From assembly GCA_910574715.1 (NCBI GenBank), contig CAJTCH010000010.1, positions 1-64,000 of the forward strand: a stretch of DNA of 64,000 bases, in the 5' to 3' direction. The translations under genes were made by a program, and so were the position numbers. Origin of the DNA: Lachnospiraceae bacterium (GTDB lineage Bacteria > Bacillota > Clostridia > Lachnospirales > Lachnospiraceae). This document shows positions 16,813 through 25,385 of this stretch, one piece after another; the stretch's first letter is position 1, and the number at the start of each line of letters is the position of its first letter. The notes under the pieces were generated by a model. The model ran no database searches. It saw only the letters and a program-made list of their open reading frames with translations, and was not told the origin of the DNA.

Positions 16813-18237
16813 ATGTCCAGTCAGGATAATCATGAGAACGATATAGAGAAAGCAGAGAATGGACAGGTAGAAGAGACCAAAAACCATGAGGACGAGTATG
16901 AGAAGATCTGTTTCGTGTGCAGGCGGCCGGAGACGGTTACGGGGAAGATGATCGACCTTCCCAACGGGATCTCCATCTGCAGCGATTGTATGCAGAAGAG
17001 CTTTGACGCTATGATGAGCGGACAGATCGATTACAGCCAGTTGATGAATATGAATATACCGGGCGTTCAGATCTTGAATATGGCGGATATGGAGAAGAAC
17101 ATCCCCAAGAAGCAGAAGGTCAAGAAGAAGAAGGAAGGGGAGGAGAAGAAGCCTCTGATCGACATCCGGAATATTCCGGCTCCCCACAAGATCAAAGGGA
17201 AGCTTGACGAGTATGTGGTGGGGCAGGAATATGCGAAGAAGGCCATGTCTGTGGCGGTCTATAACCATTACAAGCGTGTGGCGACTGGGACCATGGACGA
17301 GATCGAGATCGAGAAGTCGAACATGCTGATGATCGGACCGACCGGTTCCGGGAAGACGTATCTGGTCAAGACGCTGGCAAGGCTTCTTGACGTGCCGCTT
17401 GCCATCACGGACGCCACTTCGCTTACAGAGGCGGGCTATATCGGCGATGATATCGAGAGCGTGGTATCCAAGCTCCTGGCTGCGGCAGGCAATGATGTGG
17501 AGAAAGCGGAGCAGGGGATCATCTTCATCGACGAGATCGACAAGATCGCGAAGAAGAAGAATACGAACCAGAGGGATGTGAGCGGGGAATCCGTTCAGCA
17601 GGGGATGCTCAAGCTCCTGGAAGGAAGTGAAGTGGAGGTTCCGGTGGGAGCCAACAGTAAGAATGCCATGGTGCCGCTCACTACGGTGAATACGAAGAAT
17701 ATCCTCTTCATCTGCGGCGGCGCGTTCCCGGATCTGGATATGATCATCAAGGAACGGCTGACCAAGCAGTCCTCTATCGGTTTCGGCGCGGAACTCAAAG
17801 ACCGGTATGACCATGACAAGACGATCCTGGAGAAGGTGGCGACGGAGGATCTTCGAAGCTTCGGTATGATACCGGAATTCCTTGGACGTCTGCCGATCGT
17901 ATTTACCCTGAGGGGATTGAGCGAGGAGATGCTGATCAAGATCTTAAAGGAGCCTAAGAACGCCATTTTAAAACAGTATCAGAAGCTACTGGCGCTTGAC
18001 GAGGTGAAGTTAGAGTTTGACGACGGCGCCCTGTCTGCGATCGCGAAGAAGGCGATGGAGAAGGATACGGGGGCAAGGGCGCTTCGGGCGATTATTGAGG
18101 AATTCATGCTGGATATCATGTATGAGATCCCCAAGGACGACAGTATCGGGCAGGTGACGATCACCAGAGAGTACATAGAAGGAACCGGCGGGCCGCTGAT
18201 CATGTTAAGAGGGCAGGAACCGGCGCGGATCGAGTAA
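16813..18237 (+). CDS. clpX: ClpX-type AAA+ unfoldase
   Basis: The N-terminal zinc-binding domain (CFVC ... CSDC, residues ~33-58) precedes a charged Lys-rich linker and an AAA+ module with Walker A GPTGSGKT, Walker B IIFIDEIDKI, the IGF loop (SSIGFGAE) that docks ClpP, and EFLGRLP. ClpX unfolds tagged proteins and feeds them to ClpP. The pore-1 loop reads AGYIGDD rather than the usual AGYVGED. At 474 residues it is longer than typical (~420) because of the N-terminal extension and linker. There is no clpP or tig next to it, while the classic locus is tig-clpP-clpX, so it may be a second ClpX. A terminator follows directly. Confidence 0.9.
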   Translation: MSSQDNHENDIEKAENGQVEETKNHEDEYEKICFVCRRPETVTGKMIDLPNGISICSDCMQKSFDAMMSGQIDYSQLMNMNIPGVQILNMADMEKNIPKKQKVKKKKEGEEKKPLIDIRNIPAPHKIKGKLDEYVVGQEYAKKAMSVAVYNHYKRVATGTMDEIEIEKSNMLMIGPTGSGKTYLVKTLARLLDVPLAITDATSLTEAGYIGDDIESVVSKLLAAAGNDVEKAEQGIIFIDEIDKIAKKKNTNQRDVSGESVQQGMLKLLEGSEVEVPVGANSKNAMVPLTTVNTKNILFICGGAFPDLDMIIKERLTKQSSIGFGAELKDRYDHDKTILEKVATEDLRSFGMIPEFLGRLPIVFTLRGLSEEMLIKILKEPKNAILKQYQKLLALDEVKLEFDDGALSAIAKKAMEKDTGARALRAIIEEFMLDIMYEIPKDDSIGQVTITREYIEGTGGPLIMLRGQEPARIE

Positions 18238-18261
18238 GATGAAGAATAGGATAAACAGAAC

Positions 18262-18299
18262 ACCTCATATACTCTATAAAAAGTATATGGGGTATTTTA
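18262..18299 (+). terminator. Terminator after clpX
   Basis: ACCTCATATACT (18262-18273) pairs with AGTATATGGGGT (18282-18293, one G-U pair) around an 8-base loop, followed by ATTTTAT. The next gene starts at 18304, so the hairpin also occupies the 5' region of that gene and could affect its translation. Confidence 0.75.
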
Positions 18300-18303
18300 T
18301 ATT

Positions 18304-20007
18304 ATGAATGGAAATTCTTGCAGGGAGAAGATATTGTCAGAGGATTATTATGACTTTATCTCTCCGATCTATAGAGCGGTTAAACCGTCGGAGATCGGCG
18401 GGGCGGACGTCTGTGTTCAGGAGATGGATTTCGGATTTCGGGCAGTCTATGCGAACCGTGAGGGTATGGTGCCCTTATCATTGCAGTCTTACCGGTATAA
18501 TTCTATACCGAACTGTTTCGAGCTGATGGATATGGAGGCGATGGATGCCGCAGGGATCAGTGTTGTCCAGACTTATCCGACGCTGAATCTACAGGGCAAT
18601 GGGATCATGGTGGGATTCCTGGATACGGGAATCGACTACCGCAACGATCTCTTCAAGAATATTGACGGCACCACTAGAATTGCCGGGATCTGGGACCAGA
18701 CCATTCAGGATGGGACACCCCCGGAAGGACTGGATTACGGCAGTGAATATACAGAGGAGATGATCAATGAAGCGCTCCGCTCGGAGAATCCGCTTGAGAT
18801 TGTTCCGAGTATGGATACGGAGGGTCACGGAACATTTCTTGCCAGTGTCGCGGCGGGAGGCGCGAACCTGGAGAAGAGGTTTATCGGGGCAGCCCCGGAG
18901 GCGGCGATCGCAGTAGTGAAGCTTAAACAGGCTAAGACTTATCTGAAAGAATTCTATGCGATCCGCCAGGATGCAACCTGCTTTCAGGAAAATGATATCA
19001 TGCTTGCCTTGAAATACCTGAATGATCTCGCAAAGAAGCGAGATATGCCGCTTGCTGTCTGTGTTGCCCTGGGGACGAACTTAGGAGGGCATAACGGCTC
19101 GTCTCTTCTGTCGATGATGCTTGACGCCTATTCTTCTGTCCTGAACCGCAGTGTGGTGGTAAGCGCGGGGAATGGGGCAGTCCACAGGCATCATTTTTCC
19201 TACGAATTCAAGGATATGAACGATTCGGCAGAGGCCGAGATCCGTGTGGAAGAGGGAGTAGACGGGTTTGTTGCGGAATTGTGGACGGCGGTTCCCAATG
19301 TTATGACGGTTGCGTTCACGTCGCCTTCCGGGGAGCGGACGGGTTACATATCTATCAAGCAGGGCTATGAGTATCAGGAGAATTTTCTGTTCGATAAGAC
19401 GAATATACAGGTGGAATATCGTCTGTTGTTGGAGAACAATGATTCTCAGCTGATATTTATGCGGTTCAGGAATCCGGCGCAGGGAATCTGGAAAATCAAC
19501 GTGAAGCCGGTGCGGATGTCAGACGGAAGATTCCATATGTGGCTTCCTGTACAGGAATTTCTGTCCGGGGAAGTAAATTTCCTGCAGGCGGATCCGGATA
19601 CCACCCTTGCAGAACCGGGAACGAGCCAGGTTGCGATGACGGTGGCTTATTACAATGGAATCGATAATACGGTTGATATTAACTCGGGGAGGGGGTATAC
19701 TAGAGATGGACGGATCAAGCCGGATTATGCGGTACCTGGCACGATGGTGACCGGTGCGGGACTTAACGGAGAATTTGTAGTCAGAAGCGGGTCCAGTGTT
19801 GCGGCGGGGATCGCGGCAGGGGCATCGGCGCTTCTGATGGAGTGGGTTCTTGCACAGCCGAATCCATACGGTGTGAATTCAAGCCAGGTCAGGAATATTA
19901 TCCTGCTTGGAGCGGAGCAGAGACCGGGGATGGAGAATCCGAACCGGGAATGGGGGTTCGGAGCTATGAATCTGTACCGTTCTCTGGATATCCTGAGACA
20001 GTTATAG
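18304..20007 (+). CDS. Subtilisin-like S8 serine protease, clostridial Csp-like
   Basis: The catalytic triad is complete: Asp107 in VGFLDTGID, His175 in TEGHGTFLAS and Ser498 in RSGSSVAAG. The long insert between His and Ser (about residues 290-440) matches the jelly-roll domain that marks the clostridial CspB-type subtilases. There is no clear signal peptide, as in several members of this group. The 567-residue length is normal for it. In spore formers such enzymes process the germination hydrolase; in non-sporulating Lachnospiraceae the role is unknown. The start is ATG 18304, only five bases after the clpX terminator, with GGGGTATTTTATATT as a poor ribosome-binding region. Confidence 0.9.
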   Translation: MNGNSCREKILSEDYYDFISPIYRAVKPSEIGGADVCVQEMDFGFRAVYANREGMVPLSLQSYRYNSIPNCFELMDMEAMDAAGISVVQTYPTLNLQGNGIMVGFLDTGIDYRNDLFKNIDGTTRIAGIWDQTIQDGTPPEGLDYGSEYTEEMINEALRSENPLEIVPSMDTEGHGTFLASVAAGGANLEKRFIGAAPEAAIAVVKLKQAKTYLKEFYAIRQDATCFQENDIMLALKYLNDLAKKRDMPLAVCVALGTNLGGHNGSSLLSMMLDAYSSVLNRSVVVSAGNGAVHRHHFSYEFKDMNDSAEAEIRVEEGVDGFVAELWTAVPNVMTVAFTSPSGERTGYISIKQGYEYQENFLFDKTNIQVEYRLLLENNDSQLIFMRFRNPAQGIWKINVKPVRMSDGRFHMWLPVQEFLSGEVNFLQADPDTTLAEPGTSQVAMTVAYYNGIDNTVDINSGRGYTRDGRIKPDYAVPGTMVTGAGLNGEFVVRSGSSVAAGIAAGASALLMEWVLAQPNPYGVNSSQVRNIILLGAEQRPGMENPNREWGFGAMNLYRSLDILRQL

Positions 20008-20092
20008 AATCATACACCTGTCTCAAAGGCTGGGTTTGACAGTCTGTTTACAGGTTCATTATCGGAGACAGCAAAGAATAGGAGGAATTACG

Positions 20093-20383
20093 ATGGCAGA
20101 TTTTTTTGGTGAGTTAGGGAAGAAGATCACAGATACGGCGAGTGATCTGAGTAAGAAAGCGGAGGATACGTTGGAGATCCAGAAGATCAAGGGAGAGATC
20201 CGCTCTCTCAAACGTGCCAATGAGAGGGATTATAAGGATATCGGACGTATGGTATATGAGAAGTTCCAGAAGGGAGAGGTAAGCGATACAGAATATATTT
20301 CCCTGTGTGAAGAGATCGAGAAGCGTGAGGAAGAGGTCGAGAAGCAGGAAGAACAGATCGTGAAGATCAAAGAGGAGATATAA
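20093..20383 (+). CDS. Small coiled-coil protein of unknown function
   Basis: ATG 20093 is chosen over an upstream in-frame start because it follows TAGGAGGAATTACG. The 96-residue product begins MADFFGELGKKITDTASDLS and then is almost entirely charged heptad-like helix (Glu, Lys, Ile), ending in KQEEQIVKIKEEI. It has no Cys, no membrane segment and no known catalytic motif. TTGACA (around 20035) upstream could be part of its own promoter. It ends one base before the LspA-like gene, so the two are in one operon. The N-terminal block resembles small proteins annotated in Lachnospiraceae beside zinc-ribbon proteins. A scaffold or membrane-stress role would be a guess. Confidence 0.75.
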   Translation: MADFFGELGKKITDTASDLSKKAEDTLEIQKIKGEIRSLKRANERDYKDIGRMVYEKFQKGEVSDTEYISLCEEIEKREEEVEKQEEQIVKIKEEI

Positions 20384-20384
20384 G

Positions 20385-20939
20385 ATGATCTCATCGATGC
20401 TCGTAATATTTGCGTCGCTTTTGGGGATTGACGTGCTGATAAAGCAGCAGGTGGAAGAGAACATAGAACCGGGAGAAGAAAAGGAGCTTGCAGGCGGAAG
20501 GATCGTCATACGCAAGGTCTACAACAGGGGATTCCTGATGAATATCCTGGATGGGAAGCCTAAGGTGGTCAGGTATGCGACGATCGTTTCGGGAATCGGG
20601 CTCCTGATCTGGGATATCCTGACATTCCTTCCGGTTCGGATTATACGGACTGCGCGTGTTGACGGGAAGGCCGGCGGTATTCGGCTCGGTATCAGAAGAG
20701 GACCATACCTCAGGCAGTTCGGCATGACCCTCTTAAGTGCCGGAGCGGCGAGCAACATCTTCGACAGACTGGTAAGAGGCAGGGTGATCGATTATATCGG
20801 GATACGGACCGGGGAAAGGCATCTCGATCGGATCACGGCAAATCTGGGAGATTGCTTCATAGCATGCGGCGGGCTTATTCTGATGCTGAGAGATTTAGTG
20901 TGTCAGTTGATTATCATACCAGGCAGAAGAACTCCTTGA
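20385..20939 (+). CDS. Signal peptidase II-like (LspA family) membrane protein
   Basis: The 184-residue protein has four hydrophobic segments and the LspA signature blocks: an NRG motif (VYNRGFLMNI), a GAASNIFDRL block, and the two aspartates of the catalytic dyad in RGRVIDYIGI and ITANLGDCFI. Signal peptidase II cuts lipoprotein signal peptides in the membrane. The second Asp block is usually N-(I/V)-A-D-S, here NLGDC. A basic insert (VRIIRTARVDGKAGGIRLGI) between helices 2 and 3 is not usual. It may be a second LspA paralogue rather than the housekeeping one. Its 3' end overlaps the 3' end of the opposite-strand dehydrogenase gene by 26 bases. Confidence 0.75.
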   Translation: MISSMLVIFASLLGIDVLIKQQVEENIEPGEEKELAGGRIVIRKVYNRGFLMNILDGKPKVVRYATIVSGIGLLIWDILTFLPVRIIRTARVDGKAGGIRLGIRRGPYLRQFGMTLLSAGAASNIFDRLVRGRVIDYIGIRTGERHLDRITANLGDCFIACGGLILMLRDLVCQLIIIPGRRTP

Positions 20940-21852
20940 TCTGTCCCAGTACGATATCCATCAGCCGTGTCCGGGCTTCCACGCTCGCCCAGGCAATGTG
21001 CGGTGTGATAAGCAGCCTCCGGCTGTCTTTGATCTGAAGGAGCGGATTGTCCGGGCTCATCGGCTCTGTACACAGTACATCCAGTCCGGCCGCGGCGATC
21101 TCTCCTTGCCTCAGTGCGTCATATAAGTCTTGTTCTATGACGATCGGTCCCCGGCCAAGGTTCAGGAAGATGCAAGAGCTCTTCATCTGCCTGAACGCCG
21201 AAGCTCCGATCAGATTCTCGGTATATTGGTTCAGCGGCGCATGGACAGAGATAATATCCGATTCGGCAAGCAGCGTATCCATGGGGACTTGGCGATACCC
21301 TTCCTGAGGGGCGGCGCCTGACGGGGAGGTATAGATAACATGTGCGCCGAAGGCTCCGGCGATAGAAGCCACCCGTCTTCCGATATTGCCAAGGCCTATG
21401 ATTCCCCAGGTCTTACCGTTCAGCTCATAGAAATGTTCTTCAAAATGTGTAAACAGAGTATCGCATGCGTAGCGTTCTTCTTTTACATAGTCGTCATAAT
21501 ACCGCAGCTTCTCTGACAGATAGAACAACATGGCGAATGTGTGCTGTGCTACAGATTCCGTAGAATATCCGGCCACATTTCTCCAGGCGATGCCGCGGCT
21601 GTCTAAGTATTCTTTGTCCAGGTTATTCGTTCCGGTAGCTGTCACACAGACCAGTTTGAGCCGGGATGCACTTCCGATGGTGTCTTCACTGACTGTAACT
21701 TTGTTCAGTACGATAACATCCGCATCTTTTACCCGTTCCGGGACTTCGGCGGGTGTGGAGAAGGGATAGCTTACAACTTCCCCTAATCGGTCGTAGCCGG
21801 ACAGGTCGATATCTTCTCCGATGGTCTTCACGTCTAAAAATACGATCTTCAT
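20914..21852 (-). CDS. D-isomer-specific 2-hydroxyacid dehydrogenase
   Basis: The 312-residue protein has the Rossmann motif GIIGLGNIGRRVA (residues ~148-160) for NAD(H), the substrate-binding ATGTNNLD block, the catalytic Arg in FLNLGRGPIV, Glu in AGLDVLCTEP and His in LITPHIAWAS. The family reduces 2-oxo acids to D-2-hydroxy acids or the reverse. The TGTNN form of the substrate loop is common in the glycerate/hydroxypyruvate and 2-oxo-acid reductase branch, but the substrate cannot be fixed. It is a single gene with its own GGAGG site, convergent and overlapping with the LspA-like gene. Confidence 0.9.
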   Translation of the reverse strand: MKIVFLDVKTIGEDIDLSGYDRLGEVVSYPFSTPAEVPERVKDADVIVLNKVTVSEDTIGSASRLKLVCVTATGTNNLDKEYLDSRGIAWRNVAGYSTESVAQHTFAMLFYLSEKLRYYDDYVKEERYACDTLFTHFEEHFYELNGKTWGIIGLGNIGRRVASIAGAFGAHVIYTSPSGAAPQEGYRQVPMDTLLAESDIISVHAPLNQYTENLIGASAFRQMKSSCIFLNLGRGPIVIEQDLYDALRQGEIAAAGLDVLCTEPMSPDNPLLQIKDSRRLLITPHIAWASVEARTRLMDIVLGQIKEFFCLV

Positions 21853-21906
21853 TCGATTACCTCCTTAAATTATGAATGATGACAGGTCTGTTTTGGATAG
21901 AAAAAA

Positions 21907-21977
21907 AGCGGGTGATGGGAATCGAACCCACGTATCTAGCTTGGAAGGCTAGTGTTCTACCATTGAACTACACCCGC
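21907..21977 (-). tRNA. tRNA-Gly (TCC)
   Basis: On the minus strand the sequence folds as a complete cloverleaf: acceptor GCGGGTG/CACCCGC, anticodon stem CTAGC/GCTAG with loop CTTCCAA (anticodon TCC), and T-loop GGTTCGATTCC. The CCA end is not encoded. It is co-transcribed with the tRNA-Pro gene just upstream. Confidence 0.96.
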
Positions 21978-21984
21978 ATGGATA

Positions 21985-22059
21985 TCGGGGTGACAGGATT
22001 CGAACCTGCGACCTCCTGGTCCCAAACCAGGCGCTCTAGCCAAGCTGAGCCACACCCCG
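21985..22059 (-). tRNA. tRNA-Pro (TGG)
   Basis: On the minus strand: acceptor CGGGGTG/CACCCCG, anticodon stem CCTGG/CCAGG with loop TTTGGGA (anticodon TGG), T-loop GGTTCGAATCC. It is the first gene of a two-tRNA unit with tRNA-Gly, separated by seven bases. Confidence 0.96.
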
Positions 22060-22098
22060 ACAGATATTAAATTATTGTTATTTCTTTAACCGGGTTAT

Positions 22099-22127
22099 AT
22101 AATATCATCTTTTGGTAAAAATATCAA
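22099..22127 (-). promoter_or_regulatory. Promoter of the tRNA-Pro/tRNA-Gly unit
   Basis: Read on the minus strand: TTGATA (22122-22127), 17 bases, TATTAT (22099-22104), about 40 bases before the tRNA-Pro 5' end. Spacing and sequence fit the vegetative sigma factor. Confidence 0.65.
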
Positions 22128-22169
22128 GTATTAAATAAAAAATATTAAGAATATTAAGAATACTTTAAG

Positions 22170-22198
22170 TTGCCACCTTCTCGACAGAGGGGTATAAT
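22170..22198 (+). promoter_or_regulatory. Promoter of the C39-like peptidase gene
   Basis: TTGCCA (22170-22175), 17 bases, TATAAT (22193-22198) is a near-consensus vegetative promoter about 40 bases before the start codon. Confidence 0.72.
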
Positions 22199-22238
22199 TA
22201 ACGACATAACAAGCGCCAAGTGAATTGCAAGTGAAAGG

Positions 22239-23216
22239 ATGATGTGCGTGAGCAGGAGCCTGGATAGAAGTTTAGAAAGAGGATCCGTAAGACATAGAAG
22301 CAGAAGTTATGAAGGCAGAAGCTATGGAGACAGGGCTTATAGGAATAGAAATTACAGGAAGAGAAGACATTCCAAGAGGAGACAGCAGGTACGGCGTCAG
22401 ATTTTCCTGATGGGATGCATGCTGATTCTGATAGTGGGAGGAGCGGCCGGTTGGTATGTGAGAAGAAGCCAGATGACAGCCGAGGTTCAGAAGATTGTGG
22501 AGGCCGAAGGAAGAGGGGGCGACCGGAAGGTCAGGCAGATCACGATAGAGGAGGAGACGGAAGAAGAGAAGGTGGCCCGTATTCGGAGAATTGCGCAGGA
22601 ACAGGGATACCCGGACAGTGTGATAGAGTTGCTGGACAAGAATCCTGAGACTGTTGACTTCGTGGCGCATTATGGGGATAAGATGAATGAGCCGGGTGCG
22701 GAGACTTTGGGAGATGAATTAGTTAAGGGGCAGATCCCTAAGCTGTACCAGTGGGATGAGCGATGGGGATATTCAGTTTATGGGACAAGTATAATAGCCG
22801 TCAGCGGCTGCGGACCGACCTGTATGGCTATGGTGGCGTCGGGGCTTTTGAACGACCCGTCCATCACTCCGGCTAATGTGGCGGCGTATGCGATGGAGAA
22901 TGGTTATATAGATGGGAATAATGATACCTATTGGCGGTTTATGAAAGAAGCAGGCGCCAATTGGAATATTTCCTGCTATGACGGTCAGTTGACGGAGGAT
23001 CAGGTGAGGAGCGAACTGGAACAGGGACATCCGGTCATCTGTACGGTGGGACCCGGGAACTTTACACAGAACGGCCATTTTATCGTGCTGACAGGGTATG
23101 CGGACGGCAAGGTCCGGGTGAATGATCCCTTTAGCCGGAAGAACAGCGATACCGAGTGGGTATTTGCGGAGATCGCGGGACAGATCAAGGCTATGTGGGT
23201 ATATTCGATAGATTGA
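22239..23216 (+). CDS. Membrane-anchored C39-like cysteine peptidase
   Basis: The N-terminus is a strongly basic, Arg/Ser/Tyr-rich tract of ~50 residues with repeated RSY/RNY units, followed by one membrane helix (IFLMGCMLILIVGGAAGWYV, about residues 54-74). The outer part ends in a papain-like C39_2 domain: Cys191 in SGCGPTCMAMV, His in NGHFIVLTGY and Asn/Asp in VNDPFSRKNS. Such proteins cut peptides or cell-wall cross-links outside the cell; the target is unknown. The start is uncertain: ATG 22239, ATG 22242 and GTG 22248 are all in frame after AAAGG. The unusual basic cytoplasmic tail could bind nucleic acid or anionic lipid. Confidence 0.85.
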   Translation: MMCVSRSLDRSLERGSVRHRSRSYEGRSYGDRAYRNRNYRKRRHSKRRQQVRRQIFLMGCMLILIVGGAAGWYVRRSQMTAEVQKIVEAEGRGGDRKVRQITIEEETEEEKVARIRRIAQEQGYPDSVIELLDKNPETVDFVAHYGDKMNEPGAETLGDELVKGQIPKLYQWDERWGYSVYGTSIIAVSGCGPTCMAMVASGLLNDPSITPANVAAYAMENGYIDGNNDTYWRFMKEAGANWNISCYDGQLTEDQVRSELEQGHPVICTVGPGNFTQNGHFIVLTGYADGKVRVNDPFSRKNSDTEWVFAEIAGQIKAMWVYSID

Positions 23217-23280
23217 TGTCGGAGGCAGAAGTAAATTGGTTTGAGTATCACAGATTATAATATTAAGGAGATAAGAGGAA

Positions 23281-24561
23281 ATGGCAAAAACATTATATTT
23301 GGAGTGCTACAGCGGGATCAGCGGAGATATGACGGTGGGAGCATTGCTTGATCTGGGGGCGGATCAGCGGCTTCTTGAGGAACAGTTAAGGAGCCTTCCG
23401 GTGTCCGGATTCGAGATTGAGATCAGCAGGGTGAAGAAGTCAGGACTGGATGCCTGTGATTTCCGTGTGATTCTTGATAAAGAGCATGAGAACCATGATC
23501 ATGACAATGAATATCTGTATGGGCATGGACATAAGCATGAGCATCATCATCACCATGCACATACTCACGATCATATCCATCGGGGTCTTCCGGAGATCAG
23601 GGAGATCATCTTACATTCCGGTATTACAGAGCGGGCGAAGAAGACGGCGCTCGCCATCTTCCAGGTATTGGCAGAAGCCGAAGCCAAGGCACATGGAACA
23701 TCCATTGACGAAGTACATTTTCACGAAGTAGGCGCGGTAGATTCTATTGTGGATATTGTGGCGGCGGCAGTCTGTTTGGATAATCTGGCCGTGGATGAAG
23801 TGATTGTACCGGAACTGTACGAGGGGAGAGGGACTGTGAGATGCCAGCACGGGATCATCCCCGTACCGGTGCCGGCGGTGGTACATATTGCCGGGGATCA
23901 TGGCATCACGCTGCATATGACGGATACGGAGGCAGAGCTGGTGACGCCTACCGGCGCTGCGATCGTGGCGGCAGTGCGGACTGCAGACAGGCTTCCTAAG
24001 AGGTATAAGATCCTGCGGACCGGAATGGGAGCAGGCAAGAGGGACTACGGGAGGGCCAGCATCCTTCGGGGGATGCTGATCGAGCCGGATACGGAGGAAG
24101 CGGCGGATTTTGTATATAAGCTTGAGAGCAATATTGACGACTGTACGGGAGAAGCCCTGGGATATGTGATGGACCGTCTGTTTGAGGCGGGCGCCAGGGA
24201 CGTGAATTATATTCCTGTGTATATGAAGAAGAACCGTCCGGCATATCAGTTGAATGTGCTCTGTTCGGAAGAGACAGTTCCAAGGATAGAGGAGATCATT
24301 TTCAAGGAAACGACGACGATCGGAATACGGAGAGTCCGGATGAAGCGCACGGTGATGCGCCGGGAGATCCGAACGCTTACAACTTCTCTCGGAGAGGCGA
24401 AAGTGAAGGTATGCAGATTAGGATGCTCTGATATTATCAGGGTATATCCGGAGTATGAAAGTGCGGCGGATATCAGCAGGGAGAAGAAGCTTCCCTACCA
24501 GGATGTATGGAGGCAGCTCCAGAAGGAGGCATGTGAGCAGATAGAGAAGTGCTATGAATAA
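23281..24561 (+). CDS. larC: LarC: nickel insertase for the nickel-pincer nucleotide cofactor
   Basis: The N-terminus (LYLECYSGISGDMTVGALLD) and the VHFHEVGAVDSIVDIVAA, TPTGAAIVA and FVYKLESNIDDCTGEALGY blocks identify LarC. It puts nickel into the pyridinium dithiocarboxylate mononucleotide to complete the cofactor of lactate racemase (LarA) and related enzymes. A His-rich loop with over 15 His at about residues 70-100 is likely a nickel store. In Lactobacillus plantarum larC is read through a programmed frameshift; here both halves lie in one open frame of 426 codons, so none is needed. larE overlaps its end by 8 bases. Neither larB nor larA is in the window. Confidence 0.93.
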   Translation: MAKTLYLECYSGISGDMTVGALLDLGADQRLLEEQLRSLPVSGFEIEISRVKKSGLDACDFRVILDKEHENHDHDNEYLYGHGHKHEHHHHHAHTHDHIHRGLPEIREIILHSGITERAKKTALAIFQVLAEAEAKAHGTSIDEVHFHEVGAVDSIVDIVAAAVCLDNLAVDEVIVPELYEGRGTVRCQHGIIPVPVPAVVHIAGDHGITLHMTDTEAELVTPTGAAIVAAVRTADRLPKRYKILRTGMGAGKRDYGRASILRGMLIEPDTEEAADFVYKLESNIDDCTGEALGYVMDRLFEAGARDVNYIPVYMKKNRPAYQLNVLCSEETVPRIEEIIFKETTTIGIRRVRMKRTVMRREIRTLTTSLGEAKVKVCRLGCSDIIRVYPEYESAADISREKKLPYQDVWRQLQKEACEQIEKCYE

Positions 24562-25381
24562 TAATTACACACAGAAGAAGGAATTATTGAGGAAACACAT
24601 GGCAGAGTACATGGCAGAAGATGCGATCATTGCATTTTCCGGCGGTGTGGATAGCAGCTTGTTACTGAAGCTTGCCTGTGATGCATCCAGAGTAACGGGC
24701 AAGAAGGCTTACGGAATTCTGCTTCACACGATGCTGCATCCCAAGGCTGAATTAGAAGAAGCGGAGAGAGTGGCACAAGAGACGGGCGCCGTCTTCCGTG
24801 TGTTGAAGATTGATGAATTAGAAGGAGCGGGGATCGTGGATAATCCTGCGGACAGATGCTATCTCTGCAAGCGGTATCTTTTTGGGGAACTTATAAGGGA
24901 AGCAGGGCAGTTGGGGGTATCCCGTATTCTGGAAGGCACGAATGAGGACGACCTGCACGTATATCGGCCGGGAATCCGGGCTGTCCGTGAACTTGGGATC
25001 ATCAGTCCGCTGGCAGACGCGGGCTTTACAAAGGCGGACGTAAGACGGCTTGCGGGAGAGTACGGAATTTCCGTATCTAAGAAGCCGTCTACGCCTTGCC
25101 TTGCGACCAGATTTCCCTACGGCGTCAGACTCTCCTATGAGGAGATGCGCAAGGTAGAGCAGGGAGAAGCGTATCTTCGAAGCCTTGGCTTGGGGAATGT
25201 GAGATTGAGAGTCCATGATAAGCTTGTGCGGCTGGAGGTAGACAGGGACGATATTGGGAAGATAATGGAACGAAGAGAAGATGCAGCCGCATATCTCAGG
25301 AGATTGGGGTATGTATATATCACGTTGGATCTTGAAGGGTTTCGTTCCGGGAGCATGGATGAGGCTGTTTTAAGAGAATAA
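24554..25381 (+). CDS. larE: LarE: sulfur transferase for the nickel-pincer nucleotide cofactor
   Basis: The PP-loop ATP-binding motif SGGVDSS at residues 29-35 and the overall length (275) identify LarE, which activates and thiolates the pyridinium carboxylate precursor. Cys182 in PSTPCLATRF sits at the position of the sacrificial cysteine in the L. plantarum enzyme. Cys102 and Cys105 (RCYLCKRY) are extra. Three cysteines in this arrangement mark the LarE group that, as described for the Thermotoga type, holds a [4Fe-4S] cluster and need not sacrifice a cysteine. The iron-sulfur assignment here is inference. It overlaps larC by 8 bases and is followed by a strong terminator. Confidence 0.92.
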   Translation: MNNNYTQKKELLRKHMAEYMAEDAIIAFSGGVDSSLLLKLACDASRVTGKKAYGILLHTMLHPKAELEEAERVAQETGAVFRVLKIDELEGAGIVDNPADRCYLCKRYLFGELIREAGQLGVSRILEGTNEDDLHVYRPGIRAVRELGIISPLADAGFTKADVRRLAGEYGISVSKKPSTPCLATRFPYGVRLSYEEMRKVEQGEAYLRSLGLGNVRLRVHDKLVRLEVDRDDIGKIMERREDAAAYLRRLGYVYITLDLEGFRSGSMDEAVLRE

Positions 25382-25385
25382 ATTG

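Noticed and set aside
16633-17814. 393-codon minus-strand frame over ligA/clpX
   Set aside because: It arises from codon bias of clpX on the other strand; its Leu/Asp/His-rich translation lacks any domain.
22239-23216. C39 domain as a bacteriocin leader peptidase
   Set aside because: It is not fused to an ABC transporter and no precursor peptide is nearby; it is the stand-alone C39_2 type.
23281-24561. Programmed frameshift in larC
   Set aside because: The two larC parts are already in one continuous frame, so no frameshift is required here.
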